The notes beneath the pieces are model-generated. The model saw only the letters and a list, made by a program, of their open reading frames with translations, had not been told where the DNA came from and did no database searches. From Prevotella sp. UBA3675 (GTDB taxonomy: Bacteria > Bacteroidota > Bacteroidia > Bacteroidales > Bacteroidaceae): a stretch of DNA of 52,190 nucleotides. Shown here piece by piece: positions 23,101-30,217 of the stretch. Both the position numbers and the translations under genes were made by a program. Location: NCBI GenBank assembly GCA_002372235.1, contig DFJI01000043.1, positions 1 to 52,190 of the forward strand, read 5' to 3'. Numbering within the stretch: position 1 is the first letter of the stretch; every line of letters starts with the position of its first letter.

Positions 23101-24492
23101 AGCTGCCTTATAGCCTAACGACAAATAACCTGATGTCTCACTATTCAGGTCGAATCTTAATTTCTCTGTAATCCATCTGCCAGTAGCGTAGGTTTTTACA
23201 GTAGCCAGATGTTCCGTTCCTCCGTTTTCCACAAATCCTATGAGGTTCTTTGCAAAATCAGTTGTACCAGCGGTATTGTAAATAGGAATTTCAATTTCAT
23301 AACGTCCTGAAGGAAGAGTAACGTTCTGCTTATACTGTGCAGTTGAATTCCATACGGCTACGATACCGAGTGCCTTGGTCTCGCCAGTGGCAGAAGCAGA
23401 AGCAGGTGCCTGATAGGAAGCTCCTGAACTGCCTAAGAATGGAGTCGTTCCAAACTCAAATACGCCCGATGACTTTGCATTACCGTTTTCGCCAATGGTC
23501 CATCCTTCAACAACCTGCATACGGCTGAAAGACGTTCCATTATTTGCAGCATCATAATCATAGGTTGTGATACCACCAATAACAGGGGTACTGCTCTCAA
23601 AGTCGGCATTCTCTACCATGAAAGTGATGTTCTCGCCTGACAGCAATGTAATCTTTGCGGCAGCCGTAGTGATGGCACTGCGAAGCGTTGTGACAGCTGC
23701 ATCAATAGTAGCCTGATAAGCTACTGTATTGTTTGCACCGTCTAACACACCTTGAGCAGCTGTAATTGCCGAAGCCAAGTCAGAATCATTAGCACGTGCA
23801 TTCAGAATGGTAGCGCGGTCAATGGTTGACTGTAAGGTCTCAGTGTAGTTGCTGTTATAGACTGCTTTTACATAATCGATAACAAGTTTAGGAGTTGCAC
23901 CAGAACCTTGATCAGAAACTCCTTTATAACCAATTTTTATAGTTCCCTCCGATTCTGTTGCCAAAGCAAAAGTTATAGTTTGCGTTGTCCAAGTATTTAC
24001 AGGGTAAGAATGTACATTACCTGAAAAACTGCTATTACCCGTTATGAAAGAAAACATGACAGGATCTTTTTCAAACTGTGCATTTTTTCCTACATTATTA
24101 ACCTTAAAAATCAAGTTGTAATTTCCAGCGGGTAGAGTCACAGTTTGTTTGTAGAACACATTGCTTGCCCAAGCGACTTGAATAGCTAAAGCACCGCCTG
24201 AAGTTGTACCATCTGAATTGGTAGAAGGAATTGATGCACCGTTTATTTTACCTCCTTGAGCAAAACCAATAGTACCACCCGATGAATATTGAGTTCCACC
24301 TTCATTTGTCCATCCATTTACTGTATAACGATGAGCAGAACCATCTACAGCAATACTTGTCTGGAAGTCACTTTCATTGTCGAATCCGGCATTTGTGATG
24401 TAGCTGTCGGTAACATCTGTCTGTGCTTTAACAGATTCTACCCCCCCTACTGCCATCAGTAGTGTAAGGAGCCATAGTTTTACTTTTCTCAT
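18973..24492 (-). CDS. Giant secreted multidomain protein 2 (1839 aa)
   Basis: Signal peptide MRKVKLWLLTLLMAVGGVESVKA. The body is made of repeated beta-sandwich, carbohydrate-binding-like segments (two N-terminal ones share FENESDFQTS... / NADFESSTPVIGG openings and GxYxxxFKVNN or LPSGRYEIEIPIYN cores) alternating with Ala-rich helical FIVAR-like linkers (TAAEKLTQMKAIVDATNVYT, ALTDAIADAEALLTSL). The C-terminal ~390 residues and sorting tail (DLQGRKVETFKQKGIYIVNG) match giant protein 1, whereas the N-terminal ~1450 residues do not align by eye. No catalytic motif was seen. A surface glycan-binding or adhesin role is inference. A HipA-like/DUF3037 pair lies 64 nt upstream. Confidence 0.85.
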   Translation of the reverse strand: MRKVKLWLLTLLMAVGGVESVKAQTDVTDSYITNAGFDNESDFQTSIAVDGSAHRYTVNGWTNEGGTQYSSGGTIGFAQGGKINGASIPSTNSDGTTSGGALAIQVAWASNVFYKQTVTLPAGNYNLIFKVNNVGKNAQFEKDPVMFSFITGNSSFSGNVHSYPVNTWTTQTITFALATESEGTIKIGYKGVSDQGSGATPKLVIDYVKAVYNSNYTETLQSTIDRATILNARANDSDLASAITAAQGVLDGANNTVAYQATIDAAVTTLRSAITTAAAKITLLSGENITFMVENADFESSTPVIGGITTYDYDAANNGTSFSRMQVVEGWTIGENGNAKSSGVFEFGTTPFLGSSGASYQAPASASATGETKALGIVAVWNSTAQYKQNVTLPSGRYEIEIPIYNTAGTTDFAKNLIGFVENGGTEHLATVKTYATGRWITEKLRFDLNSETSGYLSLGYKAANSGSAAMPHLFIDKVTITYTSAENAYAQTRAEALEIYNSSEYANVVGTEKAALYNIMNPATAPSTVEEYFAAVDNINAAVATFTAAKANYDALVAEIAHAKTLGIDAETADGYAANSESTAATVLASTQSLKVAEYTLITTTYTENSALGAWTEDFAEDRNGEGYVADGETYWNEWGSNTRTANQTVTLPAGDYAISAIGRGNAGTSGYLYYKLGDADPVTVDFLMKGNRGRGVDTSGAANFAEDGTYNCNGEGFGWEYRFLTFSLAEETTVELGVSATFANNWVSIYAPKLFTTEATVKSVTLNFINNELTNNIPDGKMNSDVLSALNTKKAAAQDASMSNTKEELNTILEELRTAISNANTSIAAYTAANEKLTQMKAIVDATNVYTAEALDAYYTTPKTKYDNNTLTTEEANALVNPNATTGWRAESPAVSQFLISAWDSEINDWAGLHVNTWSAAGDFGETGFAVPLVEYWVGSGTLAAKTMTATVTGLEAGNYKVSADMFIRASALPTGAALQVDNAATATITGVQNGNFYVSKATAYGTVGDNGVLTIKLIVADGNNFDWIGFKNMKYEQVNVDYSELNAAIAQANATNAKIGGGVQALTDAIADAEALLTSLVQDDIDAGVSTLNAAITAAETTIVARKNLAGVAKKATALNAFLAESIETDITAASEYAANAEATASEADNKATALLANFASWQKVTLTNADFDDAEGWNGELIEPGTEEKPYVHAVKGWNQAFTFSSTASQGIAAQYGSAAQNGTNGVAAPAADMYGKSEGGTLHLSSGWSDQARYQQTVTLAPGKYVLYYEGINVNNTNNSLNSNYFGINNLAAGTLEGSDAGYIYSDEKSFTYNEWKATAFNFTLVHTATDATLNVGVIGGTGGSASTPKMWFDNVTLYLVEEFPVAEAADYTALNTAISNAESKVAAATPLGFEKDEFAPYNVAILGETIATAKAINQEVENLKSTITAMQQTVADATDALTANATDVDAIFNGNMAIANGNNPKGWTRSNNAWGQQITGLGEATSNGTAWYYNTDGAWVYGNDGSYTMPLKGNTVYKLSFKYRSHENSTNNWFKASIQIDAEEPIFDILYPQATEKNWVSVEKIFSLPAAGNYVLHLYNSGNTYLSDVSLVKAEAESITINETETYAVSNTIERYGNVTFNRTLVEGWNGLVLPFDMTVTGIKNKFSATKVKNFTGISYDEAKGVTLNFDNFDSETTVIPAGTPFLVKTNSAGTSYTINGVVLPANGLQNITKTADGNDNIQYTMKGTHAASTNLTNVSFALIQGNTFFYHDGAAQKESSAKAFRAYFENESEEPAAARVSFDFGDDVVTGITELAQPKTAADGTAYDLQGRKVETFKQKGIYIVNGRKVVK

Positions 24493-24556
24493 GTTCTTTT
24501 TAGTTTTAGTTTTACAAAAAATATTATGTTATATTCGTTAATATCTGAATGATTTC

Positions 24557-24895
24557 TTATGATGCGCAAATATAATTCTTAAACAACCGTGTCTTGCTTT
24601 GTTCTGAGGGTTCTATATCTATGCTTTGAAGAGGCGATACTGAAATCATATTGTTAGAATAGCGAGAGAGATAGTTTATATCCTTTACGCTATTTATTTT
24701 GCCACTGGTAGGCATAGAACTGACAACCTGCGATACAAACTCATATTCCTTCTGTGGGAATAGGCTTCGTAGGGCATCTAACTTCTGTTGTGAGTAACGC
24801 ACGTCCACCTTGTCGCCATCTACAAAAATCAGACCGACACTGATGCGCTCTGCAATCTCAGGGCGGATAACGGCATAAATGATGCTATACTTCAT
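24557..24895 (-). CDS. DUF3037 protein, partner of HipA-like kinase
   Basis: 112 aa from the ATG at 24895, one base after the upstream stop codon. An ATG at 24919 is possible but overlaps the upstream gene by 23 nt. The opening MKYSIIYAVIRPEIAERISVGLIFVDGD is characteristic of DUF3037, a family recurrently encoded beside HipA-like kinases. Function unknown; coupling to the kinase gene is clear from the spacing. A -7-like TATATTTG lies at 24567-24574 inside its 3' end and could serve the giant gene downstream. Confidence 0.82.
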   Translation of the reverse strand: MKYSIIYAVIRPEIAERISVGLIFVDGDKVDVRYSQQKLDALRSLFPQKEYEFVSQVVSSMPTSGKINSVKDINYLSRYSNNMISVSPLQSIDIEPSEQSKTRLFKNYICAS

Positions 24896-24896
24896 A

Positions 24897-25700
24897 CTAT
24901 TCATAAGTTGAATTTTCATTAAGACATTCTACAAAGTTATTCCATACTTGCATTGACCATTTCTCGTCGAACAGTTGATTGATTTTCTCTCTAATAACAA
25001 CTTTAGGAACATTCCATTCTTGAGGAATTTGGTCAATAGTCTCAGCACATACGACACTACACTCTGTAAGGGACTTGTGAAATTCGTCCTTTAATTTCTC
25101 TACAAGCAGCAGAATGCTTTCTTTTTCTTGATTCTGATTAAGGTGAACGAACAAGTCTGACCAAAGAATGGTGTCGGTAGAAGTGAGTTGAGATAAGGGA
25201 TAGTCAAATGTAGCAGTGTTGAAGATGCAACCGTAATCTATTGAAACGAAATGTTCGTTGGCAACATCATACATTAGATTTGCATTGTTAGCATTACGAT
25301 CCTCATTAGCTATCCAAAAATCGAAAAGTGCAATTTTCATCAATTGATACAAAGTATTTGTTGAAGCAGATACTTTAGCATAAGTTGAAGGAGTGATATC
25401 TACAACACCTTCCACCCATTTAAATCCTAACGATGGAGCTGAGATATTATGCGAGATATTTATTCCTTCCCAGTGTGAAGACCTAATCTTCACAAATGCA
25501 ATTTTTGGAGTATTCAGTTGCCAAGCTTTAGCCATTTGGGATCCTATAAGTTCACATACCAGTTTATAAGATGCTGCAGAAGAGCGCATATATTTGCAGA
25601 CATAAGTGTTTACATCTGAGCACATGACTAATACTGGCTCTTCACCTGTATGAAATTGCCGTTCAATTTGCTTTGCACTATGTAAAATCGGTATTCTCAT
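24897..25700 (-). CDS. HipA-like kinase family protein
   Basis: 267 aa, single-domain relative of the HipA/PI3-4-kinase fold. Diagnostic parts: nucleotide-contacting lysine region NTYVCKYMRS; catalytic loop ALFDFWIANEDRNANNANL with the Asn-Glu-Asp-Arg-Asn-x-Asn motif; and metal-binding VSIDYGCIFN. HipA kinases phosphorylate translation factors such as glutamyl-tRNA synthetase and act as toxins, but this shorter branch pairs with DUF3037 rather than HipB, so its role is uncertain. Start at 25700 (MRIPILHSAKQIERQF) fits the family. Confidence 0.8.
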   Translation of the reverse strand: MRIPILHSAKQIERQFHTGEEPVLVMCSDVNTYVCKYMRSSAASYKLVCELIGSQMAKAWQLNTPKIAFVKIRSSHWEGINISHNISAPSLGFKWVEGVVDITPSTYAKVSASTNTLYQLMKIALFDFWIANEDRNANNANLMYDVANEHFVSIDYGCIFNTATFDYPLSQLTSTDTILWSDLFVHLNQNQEKESILLLVEKLKDEFHKSLTECSVVCAETIDQIPQEWNVPKVVIREKINQLFDEKWSMQVWNNFVECLNENSTYE

Positions 25701-25812
25701 GTAAAATTGTTCATGTATGTTCTTGCGTCCTTATTCCCGAACTGCGTTCGCCTATAACTCGTAGCCTTCCGGTAGCAAGCGGCGAAGTAGAGCGTTGTTA
25801 TTTGTCTTGTCG

Positions 25813-25938
25813 TCATAGTGTCCGTAGGAAGTTTCTGACGGCTTGGCGCATGAGTCCCTTGTCCTCGGCCACTATGCTGAGGTTGCGCAGAAAGTCGGGC
25901 ATCAGTGCGACGGTTGTTTTGCTGGTTGTTATTGGCAT
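25813..25938 (-). CDS. Possible 41-aa small protein
   Basis: Short frame opening MPITTSKTTVALMPDFLRN and ending in VRNFLRTL, with an amphipathic helical composition. It overlaps an 89-aa frame in another register whose sequence is Gln/Arg-rich and less protein-like. I do not recognise the family and there is no clear promoter; listed as a candidate only. Confidence 0.3.
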   Translation of the reverse strand: MPITTSKTTVALMPDFLRNLSIVAEDKGLMRQAVRNFLRTL

Positions 25939-26141
25939 AGTCAGTTATTTTTCTTTCTTCATGCAACTGAAATTATACAAAAATAAAGGGTTTCCGTGAT
26001 AATTGACTTAAATCAATAGTTAATTTAAATAAAAATAACGGGAATAAATGAATATAAATATTTTTTAACAACACGAATGGTTCTTTTCTTCGCCTACGGA
26101 GTAGCGGGAAGGATTTTTTTTCTTCGCCTACGGCGTAACGC

Positions 26142-26255
26142 GAATGACCGCAAATGAATCGTAAATATTTCGCAAATATTTTATGAATGAATCGTAAATG
26201 AATCGTAAATGTTTCGTAAATATTTTATGAATGAATCGTAAATGACCGTAAATGG
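26142..26255. repeat. ~44-bp tandem repeat with CGTAAAT words
   Basis: Two full units (26142-26184, 26185-26228) and a partial one, each built from GAATGAATCGTAAAT-type words and ending in AAATATTTTAT. Just before it, TCTTCGCCTACGGnGTA occurs twice (26087-26103 and 26121-26137). The gap 25939-26510 otherwise holds only the M15 promoter region. Confidence 0.85.
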
Positions 26256-26353
26256 ATAAAAAAATTTTCGGATCATTCACGGCCCATTCACGGATATTAT
26301 ACGTTAAAAATCTTCACTCGTCAAAAAGGGGGTATGCACAAAGAATTAAATAA

Positions 26354-26428
26354 TCTTAAAATCGGAGAAATTTAACACTCTATTTCTTGGTTGTGAACAA
26401 CTGTTGCACACTAAACACGTAATTTTGC
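26354..26428 (+). promoter_or_regulatory. Conserved promoter region upstream of the M15 peptidase gene
   Basis: Inverted copy of 18358-18428, sharing TTTAACACTCTA, TTGGTTGTGAACA, CTGTTGCACACTAAAC and the -7 box TAATTTTG (26420-26427). GTTGT-GA-ACAAC at 26390-26401 is a small palindrome that could bind a regulator. Confidence 0.75.
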
Positions 26429-26510
26429 AGCCGAAATGATGCTACGGCATCGAAAAAACAAAAACAATTCAAAACTAATGTCTAACAAATCAAATTTAAA
26501 AATTTCAACC

Positions 26511-26972
26511 ATGAAGAAACACGAATTTGTAATGGATGAGAACGAATTTCTCACCGATCACTTCACACTGCGTGAAATGTTGTATTCCTACACCTGCACC
26601 CGACTGGGCATGGTGAACCGAGTGGAGGACCCGGAACTCATTGTGGGCCGACTGCGCACGCTCTGCCAACGGGTGCTGGAACCGCTACGACGCGAAGTAG
26701 GACCGGTGACGGTGATCAGCGGCTACCGTTCGGAGTGCCTGAACTATGTGGTGGGCGGGGTGCCCGGCTCGCAGCACTGCAAGGGCGAGGCGGCTGACTT
26801 GCTCACGCCCACGAAGGAGGTGGCCCGGCGCTACTTCGACTTCATTCGCAAGAACCTGGAGTTCGACCAGCTGCTACTGGAACGGAAAGCAAAGACGGGG
26901 CACTTCTGGGTACACGTGAGCTATACCGAGCGACGGAAGAATAGGATGATGGTGAGGGAAATGGAAGGGTAA
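26511..26972 (+). CDS. Peptidase M15 family murein endopeptidase-like protein
   Basis: 153 aa from the ATG at 26511; a frame from 26436 is rejected because it begins at the promoter. Zinc ligands of the M15 fold are visible: His89 and Asp96 in SQHCKGEAADL and His135 in HFWVHV. The N-terminal FTLREMLYSYTC and VISGYRSECLNYVVGG match the small D-Ala-D-Ala carboxypeptidase-like proteins seen in phages and Bacteroidetes mobile DNA. No signal peptide, as in phage endolysins. It would cut peptidoglycan cross-links. Shared promoter with the RteC-like/HU-like/smalltalk operon suggests co-regulation. Confidence 0.85.
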   Translation: MKKHEFVMDENEFLTDHFTLREMLYSYTCTRLGMVNRVEDPELIVGRLRTLCQRVLEPLRREVGPVTVISGYRSECLNYVVGGVPGSQHCKGEAADLLTPTKEVARRYFDFIRKNLEFDQLLLERKAKTGHFWVHVSYTERRKNRMMVREMEG

Positions 26973-26978
26973 CACAAG

Positions 26979-27033
26979 AACCCACCCCTAACCCCTCAGA
27001 CCCACCCCTAACCCCTCCCGAGGGGAGGGGAAT
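26979..27033. repeat. C/G-rich palindromic element after the M15 gene
   Basis: CCCACCCCTAACCCCTC twice, the second continuing into CCCGAGGGGAGGGG. Same family as 17038-17112. Confidence 0.8.
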
Positions 27034-27092
27034 TTATATAGAAGGTGGTTTAGGTTGTTTTAGGATGTGATTTATTCTGAAACACGATGCGG

Positions 27093-27192
27093 TTTTGGCT
27101 ATTTCATCTGACGATTTAGTTGAGTTCAGTCTGTGATTTTGGCTATTTCATGACGTAATCCTGAAGGGATGATGCCATGAGATAGCCAAAAT
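27093..27192. repeat. Three copies of TTTTGGCTATTTCAT, two direct and one inverted
   Basis: Direct copies at 27093-27107 and 27137-27151 and an inverted copy (one mismatch) at 27177-27191, bordering the DnaA-box cluster. Confidence 0.85.
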
Positions 27193-27203
27193 CGTATCAG
27201 GAC

Positions 27204-27571
27204 GGTGGATAACTCGGTGCATAACTTGTGAACTGCGAGGTGAATAACTTTGTGGACAACCATCGGGTGTGGAAATGCACCGGGTTTTTACGACGAAATA
27301 AGCGGGTTTTCAACTAACCTGGAACAATTATTTTTATTCACCATAGCATTTACGCACCGTTTTCAGAAGTAGTGAATAATGGGAGTAAACGACTGAACGT
27401 CAGGACGTAACTATCCACAAGAGCGGTGAATAAATGGTGTGTCTCAACGTCATAACTTCTCAGGCAAATATCCGAACAGAAAGTTTTGCACTTATCCACG
27501 CACCATCATATACTTCATTCTATTTTTAAAAAAGAAAAAAAAGAAGAAGAAATATAATGTGAGGTGGATAA
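27204..27571. other. oriC: Candidate replication origin (DnaA-box cluster)
   Basis: DnaA-box-like nonamers at 27204 (TTATCCACC, minus), 27216 (TTATGCACC, minus), 27239 (TTATTCACC, minus), 27251 (TTGTCCACA, minus), 27334 (TTATTCACC, plus), 27371 (TTATTCACT, minus), 27411 (CTATCCACA, plus), 27425 (TTATTCACC, minus), 27492 (TTATCCACG, plus) and 27563 (TTATCCACC, minus). Eight carry an exact TTATNCAC core. An A+T-rich stretch suitable for unwinding lies at 27520-27632. No gene is present between 26973 and 27656. All genes to the left are on the minus strand and so run away from it. A DnaA-titration locus is the main alternative. Confidence 0.7.
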
Positions 27572-27626
27572 TGAAGAAAAATACAAACTTTTTTTTTATA
27601 TGATGGAATAAATCATAATTTATTAT

Positions 27627-27634
27627 TATCTTTG
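27627..27634 (+). promoter_or_regulatory. -7 box of nadA
   Basis: TATCTTTG 23 nt before the start codon; -33 element not clear. Confidence 0.45.
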
Positions 27635-27656
27635 CCTGCATTTTGAAAACAATATA

Positions 27657-28634
27657 ATGAATATGATGGATTATACTGCATTAAAGAATGCTATCCGGCA
27701 GTTGGCCGAGGAGAAGAAGGCGGTAATCCTGGCCCACTACTACACGGTGGGCGAGGTGCAGGACGTGGCCGACTTCGTGGGCGACTCGCTGGCGCTGGCC
27801 CGCAAGGCCGCTCAGACGGATGCAAAGATGATTGTGATGTGCGGCGTTCACTTCATGGCCGAGACGTGCAAGCTGCTGTCGCCGGAGAAGGTGGTGCTCT
27901 GCCCCGACCCCGCTGCGGGATGCTCGCTGGCCGACTCGTGCAAGGCCGAGGACCTGAAACGATTCAAGGACGAGCACCCCGGACATCTGGTGGTGAGCTA
28001 CGTGAACACGACGGCGGCGGTGAAGGCACTGACCGACGTGGTGGTGACGAGCGGCAACGCGAAGAAGGTGGTGGATCAGCTGCCGAAGGATGCGAAAATC
28101 ATCTTCGGACCCGACTATAACCTGGGTAGTTATATCAATGAGGTGACGGGCCGCGAGATGCTGCTCTGGCCGGGCGGCTGCCACGTTCACGAGCGCTTCT
28201 CGGTAGAGGCTATCGTGAGCATGAAGAAAGCCCATCCTGAGGCCGTGGTGATGGCTCACTTGGAGTGTAAGGGCCCGGTGCTGGCCGTGGCCGACGTGAA
28301 GGGGTCGACGGCAGACATGATTCGCTTTGCGCAGGAGAACTGCGCAACACAGTTTATCGTGGCTACGGAGGCGGGCATCCTGCACGAGCTGCAGCGCCGA
28401 TGCCCGGACAAGGAGTTCCTGCCCGTGCCGCCAGAGACTGCTGGAGAGGGTGGACTGCAGACTGCAGATAGTGGAAATTTTGGATGCCACTGCAATGAAT
28501 GCCAGTACATGAAGCTGAACACGCTGGAGAAGATATATGATGCGCTAGTGAACGAACAGCCGGCCATCGAGATTGACCCTGAGCTGGCACGAGAGGCAGT
28601 GAAGCCGATTCAGAGAATGTTGGAGTTGAGTTGA
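27657..28634 (+). CDS. nadA: Quinolinate synthase
   Basis: 325 aa. Condenses iminoaspartate with dihydroxyacetone phosphate to quinolinate in NAD synthesis, using a [4Fe-4S] cluster. Conserved AVILAHYYTVGEVQDVADFVGDS opening, the first cluster Cys in CGVHFMAETCK region, YVNTTAAVKA, HLECKGPV, and the C-terminal GCHCNECQYMK cysteines are all there. Start may be 27657 or the ATG six bases later. nadB and nadC are not adjacent. It stands alone beside the putative origin. Confidence 0.96.
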   Translation: MNMMDYTALKNAIRQLAEEKKAVILAHYYTVGEVQDVADFVGDSLALARKAAQTDAKMIVMCGVHFMAETCKLLSPEKVVLCPDPAAGCSLADSCKAEDLKRFKDEHPGHLVVSYVNTTAAVKALTDVVVTSGNAKKVVDQLPKDAKIIFGPDYNLGSYINEVTGREMLLWPGGCHVHERFSVEAIVSMKKAHPEAVVMAHLECKGPVLAVADVKGSTADMIRFAQENCATQFIVATEAGILHELQRRCPDKEFLPVPPETAGEGGLQTADSGNFGCHCNECQYMKLNTLEKIYDALVNEQPAIEIDPELAREAVKPIQRMLELS

Positions 28635-28635
28635 A

Positions 28636-28696
28636 CCCCACCTCACACCCACCTATAACCCACCCCTATCCCCTCCCGAAGGGAGGGGGATTTGAA
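28636..28696. repeat. C/G-rich palindromic element between nadA and the CotH gene
   Basis: CCCACC-type words followed by CCCCTCCCGAAGGGAGGGGG. It lies between two convergent genes and may act as a two-way terminator. Confidence 0.8.
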
Positions 28697-28727
28697 TAGA
28701 TTTGTGGGTGAATGGGGGGAGAGAGAG

Positions 28728-30158
28728 TTAGAAGATGATGTATTTTTTCCCATTCCGGATGTAAATGCCCGGAGTGGGATTTTTTGTGGTGACACGCTGG
28801 CCGCTGAGGGTGAAGAGCTGGGCAGGATGCTGTTCAGAATATTTAGCAGAATGCTGTTCAGAATATTGTTCGGGACAAATGACAGCTATGCCAGAAGTGA
28901 TGGTGTCGATGGCTTCAATCTGGGTGTCTAACCATTGCTTGCGGTTGGTGAGCCAGTTGAGCGTGTTGTCGATGTTGTCATCCACCTTGTCGGGCGGATA
29001 GTTCCAGGTGGCTCCGTCGAGCGGTCTCGACTGGCGTAGCCCTTCGGCCACATCGCTCTGTCTGAACTCAGTGAGGAATGTGCAGAGCTGGTCAATGACG
29101 GAGCGGCCTTGCTCCTGCCAGAGGTGCCTGTAGCGGGCGGAAAAGGTGCGGTTGGGACTGTTGAGCAGTGTGGGAAAGTAGAACAGGCGGTCGTTCAGAT
29201 GGATTTCGGACCACTGGTCGGGGGTTCTGTAGTCGGCATCGAAGTCCCAGAGTGTGGCCATTTCGAGTTTAGCTGATGCGTTTCTCTTGAGCAGAAACAT
29301 GTTGGTTCCAGCTGCGTCGCCTACGCCTAAGATGTCGTTGGCGAGGAGCCAGGTAGCAAACGACTGAACGTCGATGGACTGGTCGTAGGTACCGTCGTCA
29401 ATGGCTTTCTCCATGAGGTCGATGAACTGCTTGACGTATTCTTTTTGCTCGGTGGTGACTACGTCCTGGTCGGGATATTTGAAGGTGAATTTCTTGCCTT
29501 CGCTGCTGCTCACATAGACTGGCTCATTCCACCAGTAGGCATCGCGCTCAATGATGTAGCCGTCGGCATCAACATTGAGCCGAGCGTTGGTGTTGCGCTT
29601 CACCGACTCGGCAAGCATATATACGCCGTGGTAGTTGCCGTTGAATAACAGGTTGACATAGCGGTAGGCAGGTGTCCAGCCACCCAACTGCAGCAGCTCG
29701 TTGAGCTTGAAGCCTACCGCCGCATTGAGATTATCGCCGCCCTGGTCTAACAGCACCCAGTTCTTGTCGTTATACTTCTCGTCGCCGCGTGCCAGCATGT
29801 CGGCTTTCACTTCCAGCTTAATCTTATACGGTTTCTTCAAACTGTAGTATGCGCTTGTATTGCCGCGTATGCGGATGGTCATCCCGCTGGTGTTCTTGCC
29901 ATATTCGCCACTGTCGTAGAGCGTGCTGCCGCCGTGAGTGAGTATGACTCTGCCTGGCACTTTGGTCTTGTTGGTGGTGCCGATGCCAAATTCGCCTTCT
30001 GGCGCCCATACGAAGTCGCACGTGGGCATTTCCCCGTTGACCGTCCGAACAGAGAGCACAGGCAGCCCTAAGGCCGCTACAGAGGCCGAATCGGTCTGCC
30101 CCGATATGTGCTGAACGAAGAAGGCCAGCATCAGCAAGCAGTGATACAATCTTTTCAT
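28728..30158 (-). CDS. CotH-type kinase family secreted protein
   Basis: 476 aa. Signal peptide (MKRLYHCLLMLAFFVQHISG). The body matches the CotH kinase family: RIRGNTSAYYSLKKPYKIKL, NWVLLDQGGDN, FNGNYHGVYMLAES, and ATLWDFDADYR near residue 320, with family acidic residues in place. CotH proteins are atypical kinases first known from Bacillus spore coats; in Bacteroidetes they are secreted. The C-terminus LFTLSGQRVTTKNPTPGIYIRNG is a type IX sorting-like tail. Last gene of the leuS-yitT-rdgB-porZ-cotH run, 59 nt after porZ. Confidence 0.88.
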   Translation of the reverse strand: MKRLYHCLLMLAFFVQHISGQTDSASVAALGLPVLSVRTVNGEMPTCDFVWAPEGEFGIGTTNKTKVPGRVILTHGGSTLYDSGEYGKNTSGMTIRIRGNTSAYYSLKKPYKIKLEVKADMLARGDEKYNDKNWVLLDQGGDNLNAAVGFKLNELLQLGGWTPAYRYVNLLFNGNYHGVYMLAESVKRNTNARLNVDADGYIIERDAYWWNEPVYVSSSEGKKFTFKYPDQDVVTTEQKEYVKQFIDLMEKAIDDGTYDQSIDVQSFATWLLANDILGVGDAAGTNMFLLKRNASAKLEMATLWDFDADYRTPDQWSEIHLNDRLFYFPTLLNSPNRTFSARYRHLWQEQGRSVIDQLCTFLTEFRQSDVAEGLRQSRPLDGATWNYPPDKVDDNIDNTLNWLTNRKQWLDTQIEAIDTITSGIAVICPEQYSEQHSAKYSEQHPAQLFTLSGQRVTTKNPTPGIYIRNGKKYIIF

Positions 30159-30217
30159 AAGGGATGATTCAAAATCAGTGAGACAGATTTTTTCGTTGGG
30201 ATGATTTCAAAAGTTCT

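Noticed and set aside
25697..25966. 89-codon frame upstream of the HipA-like gene
   Set aside because: Composition is Gln/Arg/Thr-rich and the second half looks like a translated dispersed repeat; the 41-codon alternative was kept only as a weak candidate.
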